NCBI GenBank assembly: GCA_022600695.1 | Contig: JAHZJY010000060.1 | Coordinates: forward strand, 1 to 19,915 | DNA: 19,915 nt | Reading direction: 5' to 3' | Source: Actinomycetes bacterium | GTDB lineage: Bacteria > Actinomycetota > Actinomycetes > Mycobacteriales > Mycobacteriaceae | Shown here: positions 1 through 8,444 of the stretch, one piece after another | Layout: every line of letters starts with the position of its first letter | How positions within the stretch are numbered: position 1 is the stretch's first letter | Program-made: the position numbers and the translations under genes | The notes under the pieces: model-generated | The model's database searches: none | Seen by the model: only the letters and a program-made list of their open reading frames with translations | What the model was told of the DNA's origin: nothing

Positions 1-1920
1 CAGTACCGTGCACCGTTCGGCCGCCAGCGCAGCCCCGGCACGGGCCAGATCGCGCTCCAACCGCTCGATGTCCTGACGGTATTCGCCGGGCACCGAATGC
101 AGGTCCAACACCGTGACCCGGTCGACAGCGGTGTCGTGCTGAGCAGCCACGAACCAGGTGTCGGCGGGGACATCGATGCCGAGGCTTCGCAGTCCGGCCC
201 GCACCCCCGGCCGGTTGAGGATGGTCACCGCGGTCCGGGCATTGGGCGCACCGGCCTGACCACCGCAGGCGCCGCAGTCCAGCGAGGCCTGGTACGGATT
301 GTTCTCGGTGCTGCTGCCGTGTGCGCAGAACACCACCAGTCGGCCGAACCCTCGGGTCAGACCCATCATGGTGAGGGCCACCTGGGCGAACAGCACCTGC
401 TCGTTGTGCGGCATGGCTTCAGTGTCGATATCGGTGGCGGCGGCCGGGGCGATCACGTCCCGCACCCGGCGCCGGACCCCGACAGTCGCCGCGGGGGTCA
501 GAGTTTTCGCCGCCGACAGCGGTGCGGCCGCGAAACCGGCTGCCTCCGCGAGGATGAAGGGGGCGGCGAACGACTCCTTGGCAGCGTGGAAGGCCGACTC
601 CGCCCCTGCCATGCCGGTGACGCCGGCCACCCGGCGGGCCACTTCGTCGGCGGCGTCCGATGCCGGCTTCTCGGTGATGTCGTGATTGGGCGCGATCAGC
701 ACCGGACACAGGTCGTTGGCCGACCCGCCCATCACATCGGTGTAGCGGATAGCGACCGCGAAGAACCCGGCGAAACCGAGTGTCTCGTAGCCGCCCACGG
801 CCTCCAGGTGGCGGCGTAACCCTTCAGAGCGGGTGTCGATACACGTCACGACCTGGGCATGTGCCCGATCCGAATCATCGGGTGCGGCCGAGGATGTCAG
901 CGCGGCCAGCAGATCGTCGCGGTAGTTCGCCTCGAAGGCGTTCTGCCACAGCAATTCCCGCGACGTCACCGGCAGCGCGGCCAAAACCCGCGCGGCCGCC
1001 GCAACCTCGTCCTCGGTCGCCGAGTCCACCCCGAAGGCGCGAATCAGCCCCTCGGCACGTTCGCGGGCGGACGGCATCTCGGTCGGCTCCCGTACCGGGT
1101 CCACATCGTCATCGACCCGGTTGAGGTATAGCAGCGAGGCCTCGTAGCTCAGCCGCATCGCCAGGTACCCCAGTACGCCGATACCCTTTTCGCGGCCGGC
1201 ACACCAGGCCACGTGGGCGGCCCAGCCGGGCATCCGGGTCAGATGCGCCTGCAGGTAGGGAATCCGGTCGTCGTCACCGACCCCCAGACGGCTCAACGCA
1301 TCCAGCAAGGCTTCGTCGGCCCGCTCGGGCACCCGGCGCAGATCAGAGCGCACCGGACGGGACAGGGTGCGGTCGGCGGGAGCCAACTCCCGCCAGGCGC
1401 TAAAGAAGCCGTTCTCCCGGCCCGGCATCGGCCAGGCGGCCGCACCGAAGTATGCGCCGCACCACTTGGAGGTCTGGACGTCGACGATCTCGGCCAACTC
1501 GGGGGCCCGTTCCTCGGATCGGGTCATGAACCGGCGCCGCGGAGCCGGGCCGCCGGCTCCGTGCAGCAGGTCAGCCCGCAGCAGCTCCTCCGGGCTGATT
1601 CGTCGGCCACCGATGCTCAGCATCGGCTCGGCGGCCAGGTGCGGGTAGCGCAGGGTCAGCGCACGGTCGAGGTCACCGTCGCTGATCCGGCCCTGCTGAT
1701 GCAGCTCTCGGAAGGCCTGCTCGCCCAGGGTGCCCGGCATTCCATACAGATCGCCGGCCCGCCGGAGGGCCTGCTCGAAGGGCAGTCCCTCCAGCCCGGC
1801 CAGCGGGTTGACCGCGATGAAGGTCTCCAGCGGGTAGTGGGTCGGGACGACTCGGGCAGCCAGGTTGACGTCGGTCCGCAGCCGGGCGCGCCGGGTGTCG
1901 GTGTCGGTGCGGGTGGTCAC
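1..1920 (-). CDS. dabA: DabA-type inorganic carbon transporter subunit (DUF2309), C-terminus cut by window edge
   Basis: This is the cytoplasmic, zinc-containing subunit of a DAB inorganic-carbon transporter. In the characterised family it resembles a beta-carbonic anhydrase and hydrates CO2 to bicarbonate, with energy coupling through DabB. I translated 640 residues from a GTG at 1920-1918 and the frame stays open to base 1, so perhaps 200 or more C-terminal residues are missing. Near the N-terminus is the family motif FIAVNPL. VTCIDTRSEG (Cys360, Asp362), FCAHGSS (His534) and LDCGACGG (Cys549) supply four putative zinc ligands. Their spacing closely follows the published Halothiobacillus set as I recall it (C351, D353, H524, C539). 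The GTG overlaps the dabB stop in a GTGA, so translation is probably coupled. The family call is secure. Physiological role in this organism is inferred. Confidence 0.93.
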   Translation of the reverse strand, partial: MTTRTDTDTRRARLRTDVNLAARVVPTHYPLETFIAVNPLAGLEGLPFEQALRRAGDLYGMPGTLGEQAFRELHQQGRISDGDLDRALTLRYPHLAAEPMLSIGGRRISPEELLRADLLHGAGGPAPRRRFMTRSEERAPELAEIVDVQTSKWCGAYFGAAAWPMPGRENGFFSAWRELAPADRTLSRPVRSDLRRVPERADEALLDALSRLGVGDDDRIPYLQAHLTRMPGWAAHVAWCAGREKGIGVLGYLAMRLSYEASLLYLNRVDDDVDPVREPTEMPSARERAEGLIRAFGVDSATEDEVAAAARVLAALPVTSRELLWQNAFEANYRDDLLAALTSSAAPDDSDRAHAQVVTCIDTRSEGLRRHLEAVGGYETLGFAGFFAVAIRYTDVMGGSANDLCPVLIAPNHDITEKPASDAADEVARRVAGVTGMAGAESAFHAAKESFAAPFILAEAAGFAAAPLSAAKTLTPAATVGVRRRVRDVIAPAAATDIDTEAMPHNEQVLFAQVALTMMGLTRGFGRLVVFCAHGSSTENNPYQASLDCGACGGQAGAPNARTAVTILNRPGVRAGLRSLGIDVPADTWFVAAQHDTAVDRVTVLDLHSVPGEYRQDIERLERDLARAGAALAAERCTVL

Positions 1921-3521
1921 AAACGGGCTCCTGTCAGTTCGGCCGGCGTCCGCTCGGCGGGTGTCCCCCGGGCAAGCGTCCGTCGGGTGGGTGCCAGCTT
2001 CACGCGGCCAGTGCCCTGACGTCCCGCCGGAATGTGACCGGCGTTGAGCGCCTGGGCGTAGAGGGCCCGACGGAGACCCTCGGCACCGGGAGCCCACCGC
2101 ACCGCCGCCAGCACGACCAGGCCGATCGCTGCAGCAGCCGAGATCACCCAGACCGCGAGCACCGGCAGCCCTGACGGCGGAAGCGCGGGGGTGAGGAAAC
2201 CGCTGAGCGCGGTGATCACTGCCACATAGCCGACCGCGGCTGGGACAAGAACGATTCCCGCAACCGTCGCACCCCGCACACCCGGGCTGCGTCGCAGCCA
2301 CCCGGCGGTCAGCGCGACCCCCGTCACCAGAGCGAAGATCAGCAGGGCATGCTCGGCGGCGTGATCGCCGCTGCCGGCCGGGACCACCGCGAGCGCGATC
2401 CCCAGCGCGAAGGCCGGCAGAGCCACCGCGGCGGCGAGGTTCACCAACCGCTGCCGGGGGGTCGGTTGCGGAAGGTCCGGTAGCGCCTCGTGCCGGCGAT
2501 GCGAGGCGATCGCCGAGCCGGTGGACAGGAACAGGGTCGACTTGTAGAACCCGTGCGCCACCAGGTGGATGACCGCGGCCGCCCACAGCCCCAGCCCGCA
2601 GGTGAGGATCATGAAGCCCATCTGAGCCGTGGTCGAGTTGACCAGGGCACCTTTGACATCGGGCTTGGCCAGCATCACGGTGGCGCCGTAGGCCATGGTC
2701 GCCGCGCCAGCCAGGACGGTCAACACCCTGGCGACGTCGTCGGTGGCCAGGGGGGCGAGCCGGATCAGCAGGATCCCGCCGGCGTTGACCACACCGGCGT
2801 GCAGCAGAGCCGAGACCGGGGTGGGCGCCGCCAGGGTGGCCGGCAACCAACGGTGGAACGGGATCTGGCCGGACCGGGACAGCGCCGCGAGCACCACCAG
2901 CACGGCCAGCACCGGCAGGAGCCCGCCGGACAGTTGGCCGGGCTCCAGCGCCCGCAGGTCGATACGCCCCCAGGTGATGGTGGCCACGATGACCGCTGCC
3001 CACAGCGCCAGGTCGCCGATAATGAAGGCGATTGCCGTCCGGCGAACCCCGTCGCGTGCCGATGGCAGCTCCCAGTACATGCCGAGCAGCAGGCAGAGGG
3101 CCAGGCCGGCGAGCGACCAGAACACCGCCAGGCCGATGAGGGTGTCGGCGGTCATCAGGCCGGCAGACGCGGCGGTGAGCAGACCCGCTCCCCCGGTGAA
3201 CCAGTGTGCGCGTCGATCCCCGCCCAGGTAGCGAACCGCGAAAGCCTGGACGATGGCGCTGACCCCGAAAACCAGGAATAACAGCACGACGGCGAGTCGG
3301 TCTGCGGTCAGGTCGATACCGGCGAGCGACGCCGAAACGGCCGGACCCCGTGCCACAGCGACGGCGAGAACGAGCGTGCCGAGAAATCCAGCGCCTGCGA
3401 TCAGCGCCCCGACCTGGCCGAACCGCCGGGGGGCGCGTTGTCCGAACAGATAGGCCAGAACTGCGAAAATCGCCGGCGCGGCGACCAGCGCCGCCAGCAG
3501 AATATTCTCAGGATTCCACAT
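1917..3521 (-). CDS. dabB: DabB-type proton-conducting membrane subunit (NuoL/MrpA-like)
   Basis: Polytopic membrane protein of 534 residues, a member of the proton-conducting transporter family (PF00361) shared with NuoL and MrpA. Beside DabA it is expected to let cations run down their gradient and so drive one-way CO2 hydration. Hydrophobic helices fill the first ~480 residues. Conserved antiporter-type segments are visible: PTPVSALLHAG with His241, MLAKPDVKGAL with Lys286 and Lys290, and HLVAHGFYKSTLF with His319, His323 and Lys327. The basic C-terminal tail of about 50 residues looks cytoplasmic. I chose ATG 3521 over the upstream in-frame GTG at 3539 because a good promoter (3529-3558) places the transcription start at the ATG, whereas the GTG would lie inside the promoter. 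The pairing with dabA, not a complete Nuo or Mrp operon, supports DabB over a respiratory subunit. Confidence 0.92.
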   Translation of the reverse strand: MWNPENILLAALVAAPAIFAVLAYLFGQRAPRRFGQVGALIAGAGFLGTLVLAVAVARGPAVSASLAGIDLTADRLAVVLLFLVFGVSAIVQAFAVRYLGGDRRAHWFTGGAGLLTAASAGLMTADTLIGLAVFWSLAGLALCLLLGMYWELPSARDGVRRTAIAFIIGDLALWAAVIVATITWGRIDLRALEPGQLSGGLLPVLAVLVVLAALSRSGQIPFHRWLPATLAAPTPVSALLHAGVVNAGGILLIRLAPLATDDVARVLTVLAGAATMAYGATVMLAKPDVKGALVNSTTAQMGFMILTCGLGLWAAAVIHLVAHGFYKSTLFLSTGSAIASHRRHEALPDLPQPTPRQRLVNLAAAVALPAFALGIALAVVPAGSGDHAAEHALLIFALVTGVALTAGWLRRSPGVRGATVAGIVLVPAAVGYVAVITALSGFLTPALPPSGLPVLAVWVISAAAAIGLVVLAAVRWAPGAEGLRRALYAQALNAGHIPAGRQGTGRVKLAPTRRTLARGTPAERTPAELTGARL

Positions 3522-3528
3522 GCGAGGG

Positions 3529-3558
3529 ATATTACGCACGTGCCAATACGTGTGTCAA
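3529..3558 (-). promoter_or_regulatory. sigma-A type promoter of dabBA, apparently leaderless
   Basis: On the minus strand a perfect -35 hexamer TTGACA (3558-3553) is followed by an 18-base spacer and the -10 hexamer TAATAT (3534-3529). Seven bases (CCCTCGC) separate the -10 from ATG 3521, so transcription should begin at or one base before the start codon, with no room for a ribosome binding site. The spacer contains the 8-base palindrome GCACGTGC (3536-3543). This is the best sigma-70-like promoter I found in the window. Confidence 0.75.
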
Positions 3559-3562
3559 ACTT

Positions 3563-3583
3563 CGTGAGTTGTGAGTCGTGATT
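3563..3583. repeat. three 7-bp near-identical direct repeats upstream of the dabB -35
   Basis: Read on the plus strand, CGTGAGT (3563-3569), TGTGAGT (3570-3576) and CGTGATT (3577-3583) lie head to tail, each differing from the next at one or two positions. They begin four bases upstream of the dabB -35 box, where an activator could bind, and lie between the dabB and DUF6671 promoters. Whether a regulator uses them is unknown. Confidence 0.4.
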
Positions 3584-3626
3584 ACGAGATATCTCCTGGT
3601 CATCGGGCCCCGGGCCCGCGAACCGT

Positions 3627-3632
3627 TAGGCT
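3627..3632 (+). promoter_or_regulatory. -10 box of the DUF6671 gene, leaderless geometry
   Basis: TAGGCT fits the TANNNT -10 consensus and ends seven bases before ATG 3640, the same geometry as the dabB promoter. Transcription would start at the start codon. No convincing -35 is visible at the 17-18 base spacing. Confidence 0.5.
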
Positions 3633-3639
3633 GCCATCC

Positions 3640-4512
3640 ATGAGCAACCGCGACCCGGCCCACCGGCCGGAGTCGGGACGCTACCGGGGCACGACGATCG
3701 CGGTCGGAACCCGGCACGGCAAAGAACGCCAGTTCGAAGGGCCTTTCCGGATGGTGCTCGGCGCCCGCTTGGTCACTCCTGCCGATCTCGACACCGACCG
3801 ATTCGGAACGTTCACCGGCGAGGTTGCCAGGCGCGGCCCGGCGCTGGAGGCCGCCCGGGCCAAGGCCCAACTGGCCATGGCGGCCAGCGGTCTGTCACTG
3901 GCCCTGGCCAGCGAGGCCAGCTATGGACCGATACCGGGATCCGGTTGGCTCGGTCACGAGGAAATCCTGCTGTTCTGCGATGCCGAGACCGGTGTCGAGG
4001 TCATCGAGGGCTACCGCAGTGCGGCGATCCCCGGCCCTGGCCAGACGGTGACCTCCGCCGACGAGATCTCACCGCCGGTGCTGGCCGGGCTGCCCGGGCA
4101 GGCGGTCATCGTGCGACCGCATCGACCTGTCGGCACGGCTGGAATCACCAAGGGCATCACCGATCCCGACACGCTGCGCACTGCTGTCCAGGCGGCCACG
4201 GCAGTGTCTGCCGACGGGGCCGCTGTGGTGGAACCGGACCTGCGGGCCCAGTACAACCCCTCCCGCCGACGGGTGCTGGCCAAGCTGGCCCTGACCCTGG
4301 CGCACCGGATCGCCACCGATTGCCCGACCTGCGACACACCGGGATTCGGACGGGTCCGGACCGAACCGGGGCTGCGGTGCGGGGACTGCGGGACTCCGAC
4401 ACCGCTTCCCGCCGCCGAGATCCACGGCTGCACCGCATGCGGGGAACAACGCACCCGGCCGGTGGGCACAGCGGTTGCGGAGCCCCAGCACTGCCCCTGG
4501 TGCAATCCCTGA
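3640..4512 (+). CDS. DUF6671 family protein with C-terminal zinc-ribbon-like Cys pairs
   Basis: A 290-residue protein that I match to the DUF6671 family from memory of its sequence pattern: an N-terminal GTRHGKE segment, then TDRFGTFTGEV and LALASEASYGP. No biochemical function is established to my knowledge. The last ~65 residues carry four CxxC pairs: Cys228/231, Cys247/250, Cys264/267 and Cys285/288. That is enough for two four-cysteine zinc sites or interleaved zinc ribbons. No signal peptide or membrane segment is present, so it should be cytoplasmic. I chose ATG 3640 rather than the upstream start at 3571 because a -10 box sits seven bases before 3640 and residues encoded further upstream lack family character. 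It is divergent from dabBA across 118 bases, so shared regulation is possible. A functional link is only inferred. Confidence 0.8.
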   Translation: MSNRDPAHRPESGRYRGTTIAVGTRHGKERQFEGPFRMVLGARLVTPADLDTDRFGTFTGEVARRGPALEAARAKAQLAMAASGLSLALASEASYGPIPGSGWLGHEEILLFCDAETGVEVIEGYRSAAIPGPGQTVTSADEISPPVLAGLPGQAVIVRPHRPVGTAGITKGITDPDTLRTAVQAATAVSADGAAVVEPDLRAQYNPSRRRVLAKLALTLAHRIATDCPTCDTPGFGRVRTEPGLRCGDCGTPTPLPAAEIHGCTACGEQRTRPVGTAVAEPQHCPWCNP

Positions 4513-4524
4513 CCGGCAACGGGT

Positions 4525-5385
4525 TCAGCCGTCCGGCATCAGGTCCGCCCGGAACCTCCGCATACCGTCGATCTTCTCGGCCAGCGATGCCTGCGGGCCC
4601 GCGTAGAACACCCACGGCATCGTCAGGACGGCGTCGATGCCGGCCGCGTCGGCCCGTGCGAACTGTTCTGCGGTGAAGGCGTCGGTCAGTGGCGTTATGA
4701 CGGTGAAGCCATCCATCGTCAGACCGTTCTGAGCCCTTAACTCCCGGATTCGGTTCACCGCCGCGCTCGCCTGGTCCAGCCCGATCAGGTCACCGATCCA
4801 GCCGTCGTTGCGGGCGGCGCGCCGCAGCGCGATATCGGACAGCCCGCCCACATAGATGGGAATCCGCGGCGGCGAGGGCGTCATCTCCAGTCGGGGGGTC
4901 CGGTAGAACTCGCCGTCGAACTCGGTCCAGCCGGGCTGCCACAGCGCCTTCATCAGCTCGAGCATCTCGTCGGTGCGCCTGCCACGCCGGGCGAACCGCT
5001 GACCGAGCAGATCGAACTCCTCAGCACACCAGCCCACCCCCACCCCGAGCTCGACCCGCCCCGCGGACAGACAGGCCGCGGTACCGATGGCCTTGGCCGC
5101 CGAGTAGGGATCGCGCATGGCGGGGATGTACACGGTGGTGACGAACTTCAGCCGGGTGGTGGCCTGGGACAGCGCGCCGACGAGCACCCACGGATCAAGC
5201 CAGTCGGTGAAAGGCTGCCAGCGACGCTCACCGTCGGCGGTGTAGGGGTACGGGGTCGCCAGGGTTTCCAGGTTGACCACGTGATCCGGGATTGCCACGC
5301 CTTCATAGCCAAGATCATCTGCGGCCCTTGCGATCTCGATGATCTCGGAGGTCTCCAGGAACGCGGTGCTGACGTAGAACTTCAC
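4525..5385 (-). CDS. LLM class F420-dependent oxidoreductase
   Basis: A 286-residue luciferase-like monooxygenase-fold protein, resembling the TIGR03619-type group of mycobacterial F420-dependent oxidoreductases. Visible family features are the N-terminal strand followed by [12 protein letters not shown], the central [19 protein letters not shown], then [20 protein letters not shown], which lies near the cofactor site in this fold. The substrate cannot be told from sequence. The start is a GTG at 5385 overlapping the glnE stop in a GTGA, so it is probably co-translated with glnE as the last gene of a glnA2-glnE-LLM unit. It ends 12 bases from the convergent DUF6671 stop. Use of F420 rather than FMN is inferred from the family and the organism. 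Confidence 0.88.
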   Translation of the reverse strand: MKFYVSTAFLETSEIIEIARAADDLGYEGVAIPDHVVNLETLATPYPYTADGERRWQPFTDWLDPWVLVGALSQATTRLKFVTTVYIPAMRDPYSAAKAIGTAACLSAGRVELGVGVGWCAEEFDLLGQRFARRGRRTDEMLELMKALWQPGWTEFDGEFYRTPRLEMTPSPPRIPIYVGGLSDIALRRAARNDGWIGDLIGLDQASAAVNRIRELRAQNGLTMDGFTVITPLTDAFTAEQFARADAAGIDAVLTMPWVFYAGPQASLAEKIDGMRRFRADLMPDG

Positions 5386-8384
5386 CGCTCACCCCCGAAC
5401 ACCTCGGTCACGACGGCCTTCGCCCGTCGCGTCACGCGCAGATAGTTGTCCAGAAACTCCCCGCCGTCGCCGCCGGGCCAGCCGGCCGCCACCGCCACCG
5501 CATTGAGCTGACGGCCGGGCCCGGGCAGCTGATCGGTGGGTTTGCCGCGCACCAGGACCAGCGCGTTGCGTGCCCGCGTGGCGGTGAGCCAGGCCTCCTT
5601 CAGCTGCGCGGCGTCCGCATCCGAAATCAGCCCGGCCTCGGTGGCGGCATCCAGGGTTGCCAGCGTCGAGGTGTTGTGCAACGCCGGTACCTCGTGCGCG
5701 TGCCGCAACTGCAGCAGTTGCACGGTCCACTCCACATCCGCCAGACCACCGCGGCCGAGTTTGGTGTGGGTGTTCGGATCTGCTCCGCGGGGCAGCCGCT
5801 CGGCGTCGACCCGGGCCTTGATCCGGCGGATCTCCAGCACCGCCGCCGGCGATACCCCACCTTCGGGATACCGCGATCGGTCCGCCATCGCCAGGAACCG
5901 ACTGCCCAGCTCGGGGTCACCGGCCACCGGGTTCGCCCGTAACAACGCCTGGATCTCCCACGGCTGGGCCCATTGCGCGTAGTAGGCGGCGTATGAGCCC
6001 AACGTGCGCACCAGCGGCCCGCTCCGGCCTTCTGGGCGCAGGTTCGTGTCCACCTCCAGCGGCGGGTCGTCGCTGGGGGCACCGAGCAGGGTGCGTAGCT
6101 TCTCGGCGACCCCCACCGACCACTTCACCGCGTAGGTTTCATCGACGCCTGCGGCCGGCTCGCAGACGAACATCACATCGGCATCGGATCCGTAACCCAG
6201 CTCAGTACCGCCGAGCCGGCCCATCCCGATCACGGCGATGGCCGCCGGCGCCCGGCCGCCGGCATCAGCTCCAGCCGGCGTCTCGGCCCGGATCACCGCC
6301 TCCAGGGCGGATTGCAGCACCGCCGCCCACACCGAGGACAACGCCGCGCACACCTGCTCCACATCGAGCATGCCGAGCAGGTCCGCTGAGGCGATCCGGG
6401 CCAGCTCCCGGCGACGTAGCGTCCGCGCGGCGGCGATCGCCCGCGCCGGATCCCGATGGCGTCCGGCTGAGGCGATCAACGCCCGGGCCACCCCGTCGTA
6501 TTCGACGTCCAGCAGCTTGGGCCCGGCCGGGCCGTCGGCATACTGCGTGATGACCTCGGGGGCGTGCATCAGCAGATCCGGCACGAACGCCGAGGTTCCC
6601 AACACGCGCATGAGCCGTTTGGCCACCGCGCTCTCGTCGCGCAACGTGCTCAGGTACCACCGGTGATCCGCGAGCGCCTCACTGATCCGGCGATAGGCCA
6701 GCAGCCCGCTGTCCGGGTCGGGTGTGTCAGAAAGCCAGTCCAGCAGCCGCGGCAGCAGCACCGCCTGCACACGACCGCGGCGCCCACTGCTGTTGACCAG
6801 TGCGGACAGGTGGGTCAGCGCGCTCTGCGGACCCTCGTAGCCCAACGCCGCCAGCTGCCGTTCGGCGGCTTTCGCCGACATTCCCGGCGCGAACCCCAGC
6901 GACGGGCCCACCGACTCCAGCAACGGTTGGTAGAAGAACTTGGCGTGCAGCTTGGACACCCGAACGTTCTGGCGTTTGAGTTCCTCGCGCAGCACACCGA
7001 GCGCACCGTGGGTACCGTCCGGGCGAACATGTGCGGCCCGGGCCAGCCAACGTAGTGCTTCATCGTCGTCGGGCCGGGGCAACAAATGGGTGCGCTTGAG
7101 CCGTTGCAGCTGCAACCGGTGCTCCAGCAGCCGCAAGAACTCGTAGGAGGCAGTCATATTGGCGGCGTCGTCCCGGCCCACGTAGCCGCCGCTACCCAGC
7201 GCCGCAAGGGCGTCCACCGTCGAGGCGACGTGTAACGACGGGTCGGTACGCCCGTGGACGAGTTGTAGTAGTTGGACGGCGAACTCGACGTCCCGCAGGC
7301 CGCCGGTGCCCAGTTTGATCTCACGGCCGCGGATATCGGCCGGGACCAGCGATTCCACCCGCCGGCGCATGGCCTGGACCTCGGGAACGAAATCCTCCCG
7401 CTCGCAGGCGGTCCAGACCATCGGCATGAGCGCGTCGATATAGCGCTGCCCGAGTTCGGCGTCGCCGACCGCTGGGCGGGCTTTCAGCAGGGCCTGGAAC
7501 TCCCAGATCTTGGCCCACCGGTGGTAATAGGCGATATGCGAATCGAGGGTGCGGACCAGCGCCCCCGCCTTGCCTTCGGGCCGCAGGGCGGCATCGACTT
7601 CGAAGAAGACCTCCGAGGCCAGCCGCATCATCTCCCCCGCCACCCTGGTGGTGAGCGGGTCGGCGTCCTCCCCGACGAAGATGACGTCAACATCGCTGAC
7701 ATAGTTCAGTTCGCGGGCCCCGCACTTACCCATCGCGATGACAGCCAGACGCGGCGGTGCGAGGCCGCCTTCGCACACCGTGGCCACGGCTATTTCCAAG
7801 GCGGCTCCGAGCGCGGCGTCAGCCAGATCGGACAGGTGCGCACCCACCGTGGAAAACGGCAGCACCGGCTCGTTCTCCACGGTCGGCGCCAGATCAAGCG
7901 CCGCCAGGATCAGCAACTGGTCGCGGTAGTGGGTGCGCAGTCTCGGCAGCACATCCGTCGGTGCCGGACCGAATTCGGCGACACAGGCGGAGAAACCACG
8001 GCGCAGTTCGGCCGGATCGGGCAGCGATACCAGGCCCTCCAGGCCCTCGAGCAGATGCCAGGAACCCGGGTTGGCCACCAGGTGGTCACCGAGGGCCAGC
8101 GAAGATCCCAGCACTGAGAACAGCCGGCCCCGCAGTGGACGGTCCTTCAGCAGCGCTTCGGCCAGGCGCGGCCAGTCCGCCCCGAGCGCCTCGGCCAGTC
8201 GGACCATGGCGTGCAGTGCCGCATCGGCGTCCGGCGCCCTGGACAGCGACCACAGGAGTTCGACGTGCGCGTCGTCATCCCACCCCAACCGGGCCAGGTG
8301 GGCGGGCGCGGCCGCGTCGACCAGCCCGAGCCGGCCCGCGCTGGGCACGCGGGAACGCTGAGTCGCGGGTTTGACCACGGCCAT
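5382..8384 (-). CDS. glnE: bifunctional glutamine synthetase adenylyltransferase/adenylyl-removing enzyme
   Basis: GlnE adjusts glutamine synthetase activity by adding AMP to, or removing it from, a tyrosine on each subunit in response to nitrogen status. The protein has 1000 residues; the M. tuberculosis enzyme has 994. Two nucleotidyltransferase domains are visible. The N-terminal de-adenylylating domain has [15 protein letters not shown] (metal-binding Asp231, Asp233). The C-terminal adenylylating domain has [15 protein letters not shown] (Asp734, Asp736). Each is followed by a helical region containing [11 protein letters not shown] or [12 protein letters not shown] chose ATG 8384 because [10 protein letters not shown] aligns with the start of the tuberculosis protein, whereas the in-frame GTG at 8405 adds unrelated residues. 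glnA2 ends 60 bases upstream, and the stop overlaps the LLM gene start by four bases. Confidence 0.97.
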   Translation of the reverse strand: MAVVKPATQRSRVPSAGRLGLVDAAAPAHLARLGWDDDAHVELLWSLSRAPDADAALHAMVRLAEALGADWPRLAEALLKDRPLRGRLFSVLGSSLALGDHLVANPGSWHLLEGLEGLVSLPDPAELRRGFSACVAEFGPAPTDVLPRLRTHYRDQLLILAALDLAPTVENEPVLPFSTVGAHLSDLADAALGAALEIAVATVCEGGLAPPRLAVIAMGKCGARELNYVSDVDVIFVGEDADPLTTRVAGEMMRLASEVFFEVDAALRPEGKAGALVRTLDSHIAYYHRWAKIWEFQALLKARPAVGDAELGQRYIDALMPMVWTACEREDFVPEVQAMRRRVESLVPADIRGREIKLGTGGLRDVEFAVQLLQLVHGRTDPSLHVASTVDALAALGSGGYVGRDDAANMTASYEFLRLLEHRLQLQRLKRTHLLPRPDDDEALRWLARAAHVRPDGTHGALGVLREELKRQNVRVSKLHAKFFYQPLLESVGPSLGFAPGMSAKAAERQLAALGYEGPQSALTHLSALVNSSGRRGRVQAVLLPRLLDWLSDTPDPDSGLLAYRRISEALADHRWYLSTLRDESAVAKRLMRVLGTSAFVPDLLMHAPEVITQYADGPAGPKLLDVEYDGVARALIASAGRHRDPARAIAAARTLRRRELARIASADLLGMLDVEQVCAALSSVWAAVLQSALEAVIRAETPAGADAGGRAPAAIAVIGMGRLGGTELGYGSDADVMFVCEPAAGVDETYAVKWSVGVAEKLRTLLGAPSDDPPLEVDTNLRPEGRSGPLVRTLGSYAAYYAQWAQPWEIQALLRANPVAGDPELGSRFLAMADRSRYPEGGVSPAAVLEIRRIKARVDAERLPRGADPNTHTKLGRGGLADVEWTVQLLQLRHAHEVPALHNTSTLATLDAATEAGLISDADAAQLKEAWLTATRARNALVLVRGKPTDQLPGPGRQLNAVAVAAGWPGGDGGEFLDNYLRVTRRAKAVVTEVFGGER

Positions 8385-8444
8385 GACGCTATCGCAGGTC
8401 CGCACCGCGGATGGGCGGCGGCCAAAACCACGGAGCCGGGCGAT

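Noticed and set aside
97..2019. Several plus-strand open frames in the first 2 kb.
   Set aside because: The minus strand carries an uninterrupted dabA frame with clear zinc-site motifs. The plus-strand frames are its shadows.
1917..3521. dabB as a lone NuoL or MrpA respiratory or antiporter subunit.
   Set aside because: Its immediate translationally coupled partner is a DUF2309 protein, and no other Nuo or Mrp subunit genes are present.
3522..3600. A CbbR/LysR-type site controlling dabBA.
   Set aside because: No T-N11-A inverted repeat of convincing quality and no LysR gene is visible nearby. The direct repeats are reported instead without naming a regulator.
3604..3618. CGGGCC-CCG-GGCCCG hairpin between the dabB and DUF6671 promoters.
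   Set aside because: A 6-bp GC stem with no U tract is common by chance in this base composition. It sits at the -35 position of the DUF6671 promoter but has no further support.
8385..8405. An upstream GTG start for glnE at 8405.
   Set aside because: The extra seven residues do not resemble known GlnE N-termini, whereas MAVVKPATQ from 8384 does.
8385..8444. A separate promoter or terminator between glnA2 and glnE.
   Set aside because: TAGCGT lies only one base from the glnE ATG, too close to act as a -10 for it, and there is no hairpin with a U tract. Co-transcription is the simpler reading.
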